Shown one piece after another: positions 53,375-62,070 of a stretch of 64,000 nucleotides of DNA. The stretch covers positions 62,001 through 126,000 of the forward strand of contig JACKEL010000003.1 of the NCBI GenBank assembly GCA_020632975.1, written 5' to 3'. The position numbers and the translations under genes are program-made. The stretch comes from Myxococcales bacterium (lineage in GTDB: Bacteria > Myxococcota_C > UBA6777). The notes under the pieces were generated by a model. The model did no database searches, had not been told where the DNA came from, and saw nothing but the letters and a program-made list of their open reading frames with translations. Position 1 is the first letter of the stretch; each line of letters opens with the position of its first letter.

Positions 53375-54148
53375 TTATTTCTTTTGAAAATCGAGTCCTT
53401 GTGACGCATCGATCGAAAGGCGCAAGTTGTTTCCTTGGATGCGGAAAGAGCGGATCTTTGGGAGCATTGCAAAGAAGCGCTTGTTGTCTTCTTGCGCATC
53501 TGTGGGGCACTTGGCGGAGGCTTGTTGGATGGCTTGGAGTGTTAGGGCCGTGCCTTTTTGGGTGTAGGTCCCTGAGAATGTCCCGCAAGGTGTTTTTCCT
53601 GTGATCTTTCCAGAGGATAGTTGCACTCGAAACTGCGTCGTGTGTTGACTGTGCATCGCTACCACAGGAGCACCTTTGCTACTCGGGATCAACCAAGTTT
53701 GAAGCTGCCAAGAGGTGTTTTCGAGTTTGGCGTTGGGGGTGGGGCCCACGAACTCGTAACGCAAAACTTCTCTCCCCGCTGTGGTCAAGACAAGTTCCTT
53801 TTTGTCGAACCTGTAACCATCTATTTTCCAAAGCATCTTGGTGTAGGCGGATTCTAGTTTCAACATCCCGCAAGCTCGGCTGGTGATCATCGCTTCACCA
53901 AATCGAAAGGTACCGTTTTTGGCGACGTAGTTGCGTGAACCAAACGAATTGCATCCCGCATAGCCACCTGCTTCTTTTGCATTGAAGGATAGGGTTAGGC
54001 GCACATCTCTGGGGAGCTGCAAGTTCACGGCTTGGATCAGTAGCCAACGAGCGTCCTTTGGGGTGTAGAGGCGAGCATCATTTTGGGTGCAAGCAAACAA
54101 GGTCAAGCTAGCGAGGAGTGCGAGAAAAAAGGTGGACCATCTTTGCAT
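53375..54148 (-). CDS. Lipoprotein with two META/HslJ-like domains
   Basis: 257 residues. Lipoprotein signal FFLALLASLTLFAC. Two tandem META-type domains: the first near WLLIQAVNLQLPRDVRLTLSF, GGYAGCNSFGSRNY and MITSRACGML, the second near LENTSWQLQTW, ITGKTPCGTFSGTY and ACP-like SAKCPTD. HslJ-type proteins are outer-membrane lipoproteins of unknown role, some in stress or antibiotic tolerance. GGAAAG precedes the ATG. Confidence 0.82.
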   Translation of the reverse strand: MQRWSTFFLALLASLTLFACTQNDARLYTPKDARWLLIQAVNLQLPRDVRLTLSFNAKEAGGYAGCNSFGSRNYVAKNGTFRFGEAMITSRACGMLKLESAYTKMLWKIDGYRFDKKELVLTTAGREVLRYEFVGPTPNAKLENTSWQLQTWLIPSSKGAPVVAMHSQHTTQFRVQLSSGKITGKTPCGTFSGTYTQKGTALTLQAIQQASAKCPTDAQEDNKRFFAMLPKIRSFRIQGNNLRLSIDASQGLDFQKK

Positions 54149-54215
54149 CTTGCTTTCCTTTCTGAAGAGGGAGCTTGTCTATGGGAGGTTTCGAGAGGAG
54201 AGACGGTTGTATGGA

Positions 54216-56438
54216 TCAAGGGTTGCGGAAAAAGTCATCTGGGTTGAGGACATTTCCAAAAGAAGCGTATCGACGGGGTTGTGTGCCTGGGAGGAAAGCC
54301 TCGCGAAGAAAGGGACGGTGAGGCTGGGCGAGGTTGCCGCTTTTGGGATCGATGTTGGCAAAGAGCAGATCCTCAGAAACAGGGAAGGGTTGGATGGGTT
54401 CTTGTTGCAGGGGTGGGGTGGAAAACATCTTGATGAAGAGAGGTAGAGCAGCGCGGCTACCTGTTCCGAAATCCCCGATGGTATGGCGCTTATCGAAGCC
54501 GATCCAGATGCCCGCACACATCTGTGGGGTGTAGCCGATGAACCAAGCATCGCGGTTTTGGTTGGTGGTCCCTGTTTTCCCTGCGATGGGTCGCTTGAGT
54601 TGAAGGGCAGCGCGTGCGGTCCCGATCTTTACGACATCTTCGAGCATCGAGGTCATGATGTAGGCGACTGCGGGAGAGATCACACCACGTGGGTTGGGGA
54701 GTCGTTGGAAGATCGTTTTGCCTTGGGCATCGAGGATACGCTCGATCATCGCGGGGTCATCGAAAACCCCTTGTGCTGCAAAAGTTGCATAAGCGTTGGT
54801 CAGGGCGAGTGGCTGAACTGCGGAGGCGCCGAGTGCAAGGGGCAAACGGGGTTCGAGAGGGGCTTGGATGCCGAGACGTTGGGCTGTTTCGATGACACGG
54901 TTGGGCGTGAGCGCATCAATCACGCGGACGGCCACTGTATTCAGCGATTGTGCGAGGGCTTCGCGCAGACGGACTTGTTGGTTGCTGTAGCGTCGACTGT
55001 TGTTTTGGGGGACCCAACGTTTTCCATCGCGGATCACAGCAAAGTAAGCATCATTTACGAGACTGGCTGCGGTGTACTGCCGCGACTCGATGGCCGCAGT
55101 GTAGAGGATGGGCTTAAAGGCCGAACCTGGGGGGCGGCGGGCTTGGGTCGCGCGATTAAAAGGCGCTGTACGAAAGTCTCTTCCGCCCACCAAGGCGCGC
55201 ACCAGTCGCGTGTGAGGCTCCAAAAGGATGACGGCGCCTTGTAAGGGCGGCTTGTAGGGCGAATCAGACTTCTCAGGCAGGGTTGGCTTGATCTCTAGGA
55301 TTGGTTTTTTGGGGGCGGTGGTCGGGGTGTTCTTGTCTTCAAAGAAAAACTTGGACTTTGCGGTAGGACGGAGATGTTGGAGATGTTGTGTCAGGAGGCG
55401 CTGGGTACGTTGTTGTAGCTTTGTATCGAGTGGTGTTTCGATACGCAGGGCCCCGCGATAAAAGAGATCGCGCGCGCGTTGTTTTCGGGTTTCTGGATCT
55501 TTGATCGTGTCCACGAGCTTGGCTTGAAGGCGTTGCAGTGCGCGTCTTCGGACCTCGTCTGTGTAGTAGTCTTCTTGAAGGGGAGGGGCTTTTGGGGGAG
55601 GCGGCGGAAGGATCTCAGAACTATTCGTTTTATCGAAGGTTTCTAGGTCGATCTTGTTGTTTCGCAGAAGCATACGCAGGACATAACGGCGTCGGCGGCG
55701 TGTCAGTCGAATGGAGCGTGCGGGGTTGTAGCGTTCGGGATTTTTGGGAATCCCCGCAAGGATCGCACTTTCTGAGAGGTTGAGTTGCCGTGCGCTTTTG
55801 CCGAAGTAGTAGCGTGCGGCTTCTTCGACACCATGGCAGTTACGGCCAAAGTCGATCTGGTTGAGATAAAGGTACAGGATCTCTTCTTTTTTGAGGTTTT
55901 GCTCAAGTTGTCTTGCGAGGACAGCTTCGCGGATCTTGCGAGTATAAAACTGATCAGGTGTCAGCAAAAAGGTTTTGACGACCTGTTGTGTGATCGTGGA
56001 GCCTCCTTGTTTGGGGGCACCGCGCTTTCTCCACAGGTTTTTCCAAAAGGCGCGCAAGATCCCGAGATAATCGAGACCTTTGTGTTTAAAAAAGTCGGCA
56101 TCTTCGGCAGCGACGATGGCATCGACGAGATGCCGAGGCATCTCTTTGTAAAGGATGGGTGTGCGGCGTTGATCTGCGAACTCTGCGACGACATGACCAT
56201 CGCGATCAAAGATGCGTGTGATCCCCCAAGGCTGGTAATTTTGGATCTTTGAAAGATCAGGAAGATCGCGACAGGCCCACCAGACAAAAGCCAAGAGTCC
56301 CAATGCAGAAAGGGCCGATAGACCGAGAAGATACCACAGCCACCACAGGCGTCGTTTTTGGGGTGTCTTGATCTCTTGTGTGGGGTGTTTTATGTTGCGC
56401 CCCGCAGAAGAAAGGTCGTCTTGGCCTGTTTGCATCAT
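54216..56438 (-). CDS. Class A penicillin-binding protein (PBP1A type)
   Basis: 740 residues. One N-terminal membrane helix (about 34-52). Glycosyltransferase GT51: AAEDADFFKHKGLDY with catalytic Glu, GGSTITQQVVK, RKIREAVLARQLE and LSESAILAGIPKNP. Transpeptidase: SxxK in RPPGSAFKPI, SLN in AQSLNTVAV and KTG in AGKTGTTNQNRDAWF. Polymerises and crosslinks peptidoglycan. AAGGA precedes ATG ATG. Confidence 0.94.
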   Translation of the reverse strand: MMQTGQDDLSSAGRNIKHPTQEIKTPQKRRLWWLWYLLGLSALSALGLLAFVWWACRDLPDLSKIQNYQPWGITRIFDRDGHVVAEFADQRRTPILYKEMPRHLVDAIVAAEDADFFKHKGLDYLGILRAFWKNLWRKRGAPKQGGSTITQQVVKTFLLTPDQFYTRKIREAVLARQLEQNLKKEEILYLYLNQIDFGRNCHGVEEAARYYFGKSARQLNLSESAILAGIPKNPERYNPARSIRLTRRRRRYVLRMLLRNNKIDLETFDKTNSSEILPPPPPKAPPLQEDYYTDEVRRRALQRLQAKLVDTIKDPETRKQRARDLFYRGALRIETPLDTKLQQRTQRLLTQHLQHLRPTAKSKFFFEDKNTPTTAPKKPILEIKPTLPEKSDSPYKPPLQGAVILLEPHTRLVRALVGGRDFRTAPFNRATQARRPPGSAFKPILYTAAIESRQYTAASLVNDAYFAVIRDGKRWVPQNNSRRYSNQQVRLREALAQSLNTVAVRVIDALTPNRVIETAQRLGIQAPLEPRLPLALGASAVQPLALTNAYATFAAQGVFDDPAMIERILDAQGKTIFQRLPNPRGVISPAVAYIMTSMLEDVVKIGTARAALQLKRPIAGKTGTTNQNRDAWFIGYTPQMCAGIWIGFDKRHTIGDFGTGSRAALPLFIKMFSTPPLQQEPIQPFPVSEDLLFANIDPKSGNLAQPHRPFLREAFLPGTQPRRYASFGNVLNPDDFFRNP

Positions 56439-56575
56439 GATTATCCTTCACAGGCCGCAGTGTTGCGGCTTTGGGTCCATTGATACGTATTTTAGAAGAG
56501 GATGTGTCTCCCTTTGACTTGAGGTCGGGGGCGCTTTGACGCAAGACACACGAAAAGCATCATAAGGAGTTAGCC

Positions 56576-56782
56576 ATGGCGAATCCACAGGATCAAAGCA
56601 ATACGCTCGAACAAAATGCAAAGTTTATCATGCTCGGTAGTGTGGGTGTGATTGGTTTCTTTCTTTTGATTTCTTGGTTTTTTGCCCCGCTCTCGATGTT
56701 TGGTGGCGTCGCACATCATGGTGCTGACCACGGCGCAAGCCACGGTCCAGCGCCCAAAAAAGAGCACAAAAGCGGCCATTGA
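56576..56782 (+). CDS. Small membrane protein with His-rich tail
   Basis: 68 residues. AAGGAG 7 nt before the ATG. Hydrophobic FIMLGSVGVIGFFLLISWFFA at about 18-38, then HHGADHGASHGP and KKEHKSGH. The His-rich tail could bind metal. No family recognised. Divergent from the PBP gene. Confidence 0.65.
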   Translation: MANPQDQSNTLEQNAKFIMLGSVGVIGFFLLISWFFAPLSMFGGVAHHGADHGASHGPAPKKEHKSGH

Positions 56783-56828
56783 TCGCTGTGTTGTATGGGG
56801 TGAGGATCTTGGTGGGGAGCGGGATGGC

Positions 56829-58811
56829 TTAGTTTTCTTCGCGGCGCGGTAAGAGTAGCAAGAACAACAGCCCAAACAAAAAGACAAAGATATCCGACGA
56901 AGCGGGAGCTTGGTTGTTGCAACCGCATCCGCGCACGGCGATCTCATTCACACATTTGCCTTCTTGGCAGACTTGTGTTGCGACACAGTCTTGCGTGGTT
57001 TTACAAACACCATCAGGCAACGCGGCAGGTTTGGGCCAACACGCGGTTTGGTCGATACAGTCGTAATCTTGGGGACAGTCTGTGTCTGCGGTACATCGGG
57101 TTGAACAGCGATTTTCGCCTTTCAAGGTGACACAAAGGCCGCTTTTGCAGTCATCGGGTCCTTTGCAACCCACTTCGCCCATCTCTTTTTTGGCATTGCA
57201 AGGTAAGTCGCCGTCTTTGCAGTCTTCATCAACGCCATTTCCGCAGATCTCTGTGGCGCCTGGGTGGATGTTCGGGTCATTGTCATCGCAGTCTTGAGGC
57301 CCTGTGCAAGCCCCACCGACGCCGTATCCATCGCCATCTTTGTCTTCGCAAGTGGTGGGTGTCCCGCAACCTTCATCGACGGCGCCGTTGCAATTGTCGT
57401 CGATACTGTTTCCGCAGATCTCGTTGGCAGCGGGCAATACCTCACCTTGGCAAGGTCCCCATGCGTTGTTTGTGCAAGTCTGGGTTCCTGCTTTACAGGC
57501 ACCTATATTGACGCGGTCAAGCGGGCCAGTGAAGCACTCTTGGGTTTGTCCATCTGTACAAAGACCTGTCGCGCAACCTTCGTCGATCATCCCATCGCAG
57601 TTATCGTCTTTTCCGTTGTCACAGATCTCTTGTGCTGCGGGCGCGACTTCGCCGATACACGCTGACCAGCTTCCTTCGTGGCAGAGTTGAACACCTTCTT
57701 GACATGCGCCAATGCCCAAAGAGCCCTCAGGACCGCTGTAACACTGACGTGTAAGGTCTTCGTCGATCTTGCCGTCGCAGTCGTTGTCTTCCTTGTCACA
57801 GTCTTCATTGTTGGGGAGGACGCTGCCTTCGCAAGCTCCCCATTTACCGTTGCTACACGAGCGCTTGCCTTCTTTGCAATTGCCCTTGCCACGAACTTCT
57901 GCGGGACCTGTGTAACAAACTTGGGTTTGCCCTGCGGTACACTCGGGGGGAGGGGGGGGCGCACCACCACAGTCCGAACAGTTCGTGTAATAGGCTGAGA
58001 TCCAACCTGTTTTTCCGTTGTAGCTGATCTGGAACCAGTTGGGGTTGCCAAAGATACTTTGTCCATTGCTGGTGCGTGCGAGGACCTTCAAGCATGCGCC
58101 TTCTGGGACCGTCCCTACGGGGGATTGGTTGGTATTCGAGCTTGGGCGGATATTGAGATCCAGACCATTTAAGCGAGCGGTCTTGATGTAGCCACATGTG
58201 GGGAGAGGAGGGGGCGGAGAGCCGCCTTTGCACTGGGTGGAGGGGTGCCCTAGGTAGGCACCACGGTTGACCCAGTCGTTGTTGAGAAAGGGATCGCGGC
58301 TTCCTGAACTGACGTTGACCTGAAAGTGCAAGTGCGGGCCTGTCGAACAACCGCTTGAGCCTACGAGCCCGAGCCGATCGCCACATTTGACGTGTTGGCC
58401 AATTCTTACTTGCACAGTGCCTCTTTTCATGTGCAGGTAGTAAGAATATTTCCCATCCGAGTGACGAAGACGGACATAGTTTCCGCTACAGGGCGAGCAC
58501 TTTCCCGAGGTGCAACGGTCGGCGTTTCCATCGGTTGCAGCGTCAACCGTGCCATCTGCGCCTGCGAGGATCCAAAACCCTCTGTCCATCCCCGCGAAGC
58601 CACCGATCCCATAGTCACTTCCACTGTGGTTGTCGTACGTTTTCTGACCCCCATTCCAGTCTCTTTTGGGGCCGACGGTGCGGTTGTTATCGCGATATGC
58701 CGTGATGTACGTGCCGCTGGTCGTCATTGGATAACGAAATTGCGTTTGGGCCCAAGCAGGTATCGGCAAAAGGAGCCACAAGCCTACACCCCATCCAAGA
58801 TATCGCTTCAT
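56829..58811 (-). CDS. Secreted M23 peptidase with SH3b domain, MopE-type repeats and MYXO-CTERM tail
   Basis: 660 residues from the ATG at 58811 (an ATGA overlap with the gene before). Signal peptide to Ala21. M23 (LytM) domain about 30-180 with zinc ligands HSGSDYG and HLHF. SH3b about 205-280 (LNIRPSSNTNQSPVGTVPEGA). Three about 53-residue Cys/Asp repeats (CYTGP...G.C..G...C..G.W..C.G...P..E.C....DNCDG.IDEG), then a MopE-like DKDGDGYG...DCDDNDPNIHPGATEICGNG calcium loop, further Cys pairs, and GCGC plus a membrane helix and RREEN tail. Probably cleaves cell-wall crosslinks (own or prey) at the surface. Active site looks intact. Confidence 0.9.
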   Translation of the reverse strand: MKRYLGWGVGLWLLLPIPAWAQTQFRYPMTTSGTYITAYRDNNRTVGPKRDWNGGQKTYDNHSGSDYGIGGFAGMDRGFWILAGADGTVDAATDGNADRCTSGKCSPCSGNYVRLRHSDGKYSYYLHMKRGTVQVRIGQHVKCGDRLGLVGSSGCSTGPHLHFQVNVSSGSRDPFLNNDWVNRGAYLGHPSTQCKGGSPPPPLPTCGYIKTARLNGLDLNIRPSSNTNQSPVGTVPEGACLKVLARTSNGQSIFGNPNWFQISYNGKTGWISAYYTNCSDCGGAPPPPPECTAGQTQVCYTGPAEVRGKGNCKEGKRSCSNGKWGACEGSVLPNNEDCDKEDNDCDGKIDEDLTRQCYSGPEGSLGIGACQEGVQLCHEGSWSACIGEVAPAAQEICDNGKDDNCDGMIDEGCATGLCTDGQTQECFTGPLDRVNIGACKAGTQTCTNNAWGPCQGEVLPAANEICGNSIDDNCNGAVDEGCGTPTTCEDKDGDGYGVGGACTGPQDCDDNDPNIHPGATEICGNGVDEDCKDGDLPCNAKKEMGEVGCKGPDDCKSGLCVTLKGENRCSTRCTADTDCPQDYDCIDQTACWPKPAALPDGVCKTTQDCVATQVCQEGKCVNEIAVRGCGCNNQAPASSDIFVFLFGLLFLLLLPRREEN

Positions 58812-60451
58812 GTCTTGACCCTTTTTGTTGAAAATGTCTGAACGGTTCGTCGTCGCAAAAGGATGCCAAAGAGAAGTAAGAACCACAAAGCCCCAGAGGA
58901 TGGGATTTCACGCTCGCTGCAACCGCAGCCGCTTGTGGTTTCTTTGCTGCAAAAACCACGGTCGCATCGTTCTCCTGCGGGGCAATCGGGATCGGATTGG
59001 CAAGATTTGGGAAAGTCACTGGGAGGGATCTGACGTTTTTCAGAAGGCCAGCAAGCTTGGCCTTGAACACACTCATAACCAGCGGGACAGTCAACGCGTT
59101 CCTTGCAAGGCTGCGAACAGCGGTGAATTCCATCAAGGCTCACACAAAAGTTGGAGAGGCAGTCCTCTGTTTTGCGGCATCCTTCTTCGCCAAGGTTGAG
59201 TTTTCCGCACTGGGCGTCTCCGCCGTTGCAGTCGTCGTCTTTGCCGTTTCCACAGATCTCGGAAGCTCCAGGATTGACGGCTTTGTCGTTGTCATCGCAG
59301 TCTTGGAGACCTTTGCATCCAGGCCCGATACCATAGCCGTCTTTGTCATTGTCTACGCAGTCACCAGGCTGTGTGGTGCCGCAATTGTCGTCGACTTGGC
59401 CGTTGCAGTCGTCATCGATGTTGTTTCCGCAGACCTCTTGGGTGGGAACGACTTCACCTTGGCAAGCGCCCCACTGCGAAAACTGGCAAGTCTGGGTGCC
59501 CACACGACAAGCGCCGACATCTTTGGTGGCCGCTGCACCGCTGTAACAGGGGCGGGTTTCGCCGTTGTTGCAAGTGGTGGTGGTGCCGCAACCTTCATCG
59601 ACCTGTCCATCGCAGTTATCGTCTGTATTGTTTCCGCAGACCTCGGTGGCGCCGGGCAGGATCTCATCTGTGCAAGCGCCCCATTTCCCGAGCGTACAGC
59701 TTTGGGTGCCACCTTTGCAGCGTCCTACGCCATTGGTGTTGGGGGGCCCGCTATAACAGGGACGGGTTACGCCATCATCGATCTGTCCATTGCAATCATT
59801 GTCGATCCCGTCGCAAGTCTCGGTACTTCCGCCACCTGTGGTTCGACAAACGATCTTGCCATTTTCGCAAAGCTCTGCGCCCGTGCAACCTTTGTCTGTG
59901 CAGTTTCCGCCACCACCAGGGTTTCCTTCGTCAACTTTGCTGTCGCAGTCGTCGTCTTTTCCATTGCAACTTTCCTTGCCTGGTTTGACTTCGCCGCTAC
60001 AACTGCCCCATTTGCCGCTGCTGCATCCTTGGGTGCCTTCCTTGCAGATGCCGACGCCTTTGGTCCCGCTGGGACCTGTGTAGCAAGCGCGAGTTTGGCC
60101 TGCGCTACACTCAGGGGGGGGGCCCCCACAAGTGCTACAGTCCGCATAACAGCCCGATATCCAACCTGTTACGTTGTTGTACTTGATCTTGTACCAAGTC
60201 TTGACGTTTGTGCAGGCGCCCGAGACATTGATATTTTGGCCGTTGGGTTCGGTTTGGAGGACGGCAAGGCAAGCACCTTCTGGTACAGAACCGATGGATG
60301 CTTGGTTGGTGTTGGCAGCAGGGCGGATGTTGAGCGTCGATCCACCAAGGCGTACGGTCTTGACGTAGGTGCATTGGGCTTTGGCTTGGGTGGGGTTCAC
60401 ACAAAACACTAAAAGACCCATGCACAAAGAAAACAAGATAGGCGTGCGCAT
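58808..60451 (-). CDS. Secreted SH3b/MopE-repeat protein with MYXO-CTERM tail
   Basis: 547 residues from the ATG at 60451 (AAGGA upstream). Signal peptide about 1-26. SH3b domain about 30-100 (LGGSTLNIRPAANTNQASIG), paralogous to the one in the next gene. Four Cys/Asp repeats of about 53 residues, then CVDNDKDGYGIG...DCDDNDKAVNPGASEICGNG, Cys-rich modules (CPAGERCDRGFC) and SGCGC plus helix and RRR. It has the same architecture as the M23 protein minus the peptidase. Its stop overlaps the next ATG (ATGA), so the two are one operon made by duplication. Confidence 0.87.
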   Translation of the reverse strand: MRTPILFSLCMGLLVFCVNPTQAKAQCTYVKTVRLGGSTLNIRPAANTNQASIGSVPEGACLAVLQTEPNGQNINVSGACTNVKTWYKIKYNNVTGWISGCYADCSTCGGPPPECSAGQTRACYTGPSGTKGVGICKEGTQGCSSGKWGSCSGEVKPGKESCNGKDDDCDSKVDEGNPGGGGNCTDKGCTGAELCENGKIVCRTTGGGSTETCDGIDNDCNGQIDDGVTRPCYSGPPNTNGVGRCKGGTQSCTLGKWGACTDEILPGATEVCGNNTDDNCDGQVDEGCGTTTTCNNGETRPCYSGAAATKDVGACRVGTQTCQFSQWGACQGEVVPTQEVCGNNIDDDCNGQVDDNCGTTQPGDCVDNDKDGYGIGPGCKGLQDCDDNDKAVNPGASEICGNGKDDDCNGGDAQCGKLNLGEEGCRKTEDCLSNFCVSLDGIHRCSQPCKERVDCPAGYECVQGQACWPSEKRQIPPSDFPKSCQSDPDCPAGERCDRGFCSKETTSGCGCSEREIPSSGALWFLLLFGILLRRRTVQTFSTKRVKT

Positions 60452-60818
60452 CAATTGTATCCTTCGCGTTCTATTCGTGTTTCGCTCAAAAAGGCTTGAG
60501 CGTATCGTTTCCATGGATGGACCCTGCGGAGAGGGTACATTGTCTCTTTTTAGAGAGTCTTTTGGGTGACGCCAACAAGACCCTCTCTTTAGGGAGAGAC
60601 AGATGGGGGCATGGTATCGAGAAAACGCTAAGAAGGCAACGGGTTTGCGGTTTTTGTGGGGGCGTTAGACAAGGGGGAATGGTGTTTTGTCTCTGTGAAA
60701 AGGGCAAGAGGTCGCTTGACATCGTTTGGACCCTCTTCTACCAAATAGGGGCATTTTATGTCCTAGCGTTTTGGTGTGGATAGAACCAGAAGCCTTTTGG
60801 CAGAGAAGGAGCGTTTCG
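60452..60818. other. Divergent intergenic region before the peroxiredoxin
   Basis: 367 bp. Contains the plus-strand promoter at 60716; no other gene seen. Confidence 0.5.
60716..60744 (+). promoter_or_regulatory. Promoter of the peroxiredoxin gene
   Basis: A perfect -35 TTGACA (60716-60721), then at 17-18 bp TACCAAAT as a weak -10. About 75 bp before the ATG at 60819. Confidence 0.5.
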
Positions 60819-61475
60819 ATGAGCGAGCAAACGGAACAAGTCACCCCCCGCATCGCATTGAATGGTCCAGCCCCTGACTTTCAAACCAACACAACGCACG
60901 GTCCCATCACTTTTTCTGAGTGGGCTGTGGGAAATTGGGTGATTCTTTTTTCTCACCCTGCGGACTTTACGCCTGTTTGTACTACCGAGTTTATCGAGTT
61001 TGCGCGTCGCGCAGACGACTTTGCGGCCCGCAATGTCAAGTTGATTGGTTGCTCGATTGATAGTGTGTATTCGCACATTGGTTGGGTCAGAAATATTGAA
61101 GAGAACTTTCATGTGAAGGTCCAGTTTCCCGTGATCGCGGACCTCGACCAAAAAGTCGCCCGTCTCTACAACATGATCCACGAGCCTTCCTCGAACACAG
61201 CGGCAGTTCGTTGCGTTTTCTTCATTGACCCCAGCTTCAAGATCCGCGCGATGATTTATTATCCGCTGAACTTTGGCCGCAACTTCGACGAGATCTTGCG
61301 CGTGATTGATGGTCTCCAAACTGCGGACCAACACGGGATCGCTTGCCCTGCCAACTGGAAACCTGGCGACAAGGTGATCGTGCCTCCCCCCGCAACACAA
61401 CAAGCTGCAGAAGAGCGCGTCAAGACCGAAGGCATCGAAGTGACCGACTGGTACTTCTCGAAAAAATCGATTTAA
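60819..61475 (+). CDS. Peroxiredoxin (1-Cys/Prx6 type)
   Basis: 218 residues from the ATG at 60819 (GAAGGAG 7 nt upstream). HPADFTPVCTTEF holds the peroxidatic Cys in the PxxxTxxC motif; IGCSIDSVYSHIGWV, FPVIADLDQKVARLYNM and AVRCVFFIDP follow. A C-terminal extension with PANWKPGDKVIVPP is the Prx6 type, and no resolving Cys of the 2-Cys AhpC kind is evident. Reduces hydrogen peroxide and organic peroxides in the cytosol. Confidence 0.93.
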   Translation: MSEQTEQVTPRIALNGPAPDFQTNTTHGPITFSEWAVGNWVILFSHPADFTPVCTTEFIEFARRADDFAARNVKLIGCSIDSVYSHIGWVRNIEENFHVKVQFPVIADLDQKVARLYNMIHEPSSNTAAVRCVFFIDPSFKIRAMIYYPLNFGRNFDEILRVIDGLQTADQHGIACPANWKPGDKVIVPPPATQQAAEERVKTEGIEVTDWYFSKKSI

Positions 61476-62070
61476 GACCCTCTTTCTTCCCCGTTTTCTT
61501 CCCCATCATGACTCTGCTTGCAACGCGGATTTCCCTTGCTTTTGTGAGATCGCTTAGGTATATCAATTCACCTTTTGATCATGGGTGCTTACCGCTTGGA
61601 TAGGATGTCCCCTACTTGCGCGGCGCTAGGTGCGTTGTGAGTATGTTACTTATCCTGCCCAAGGTGGGATGTTGAACCGTTTTGCACACAGCAGCGTTAT
61701 GACAGGTGTGCCCTGTTTGTTTCGAGCAGGGGTTCGACAAGCGTTACCTTCGATGGTATGCTCTGAGGTAACGCCTTGATTCCTCGGTCGTTGCGTCTTC
61801 TTTGCTTTGTTTGTAAAGGGTCGCAAGGGCCGAATAAAGCACTTGGAAAGGCCTCTCATCCCACAACAAGGGGGCCCTTTTTCAAGGTGCAGGAAAGAGA
61901 GAAGTCCATGCAGATTTCCACAGGCTTGAACCATCGTACCCTTTCTGCACAAGATCGCATCCGCTACATCCGTAGCACTGGCCCAAAATGGAAAGCAAAG
62001 ACCTCATCTTGTTCCCTCTTTCTCGCGCTGTATTCGATGTATAAAGTTCGCACGCCTCGGAGAACATGGG
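61476..62070. other. Long intergenic region with hairpins
   Basis: 595 bp between the peroxiredoxin and the TFIIB-like gene. No real reading frame; a cluster of hairpins and a terminator-like end lie in 61685-61882. Confidence 0.6.
61685..61882 (+). ncRNA. Candidate structured RNA
   Basis: Consecutive stems: CACAC/GTGTG (61685-61710), CCCTG/CAGGG (61711-61731), GCGTTACC/GGTAACGC (8 bp, 61741-61774), then AAGGGCC/GGCCCTT with a T run (61825-61882) like an intrinsic terminator. Family not recognised; it lacks tmRNA and RNase P signatures. A 5' end was not determined. Confidence 0.3.

Noticed and set aside
58997..60412. 471-codon plus-strand frame across the MopE-repeat gene
   Set aside because: Product of the repeated Asp/Cys codons read backward; low-complexity Ala/Val-rich sequence with no start signal.
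61720..61745. T-arm-like GGGGTTCGACAAG as tmRNA
   Set aside because: No tmRNA acceptor stem, tag frame or CCA end around it.
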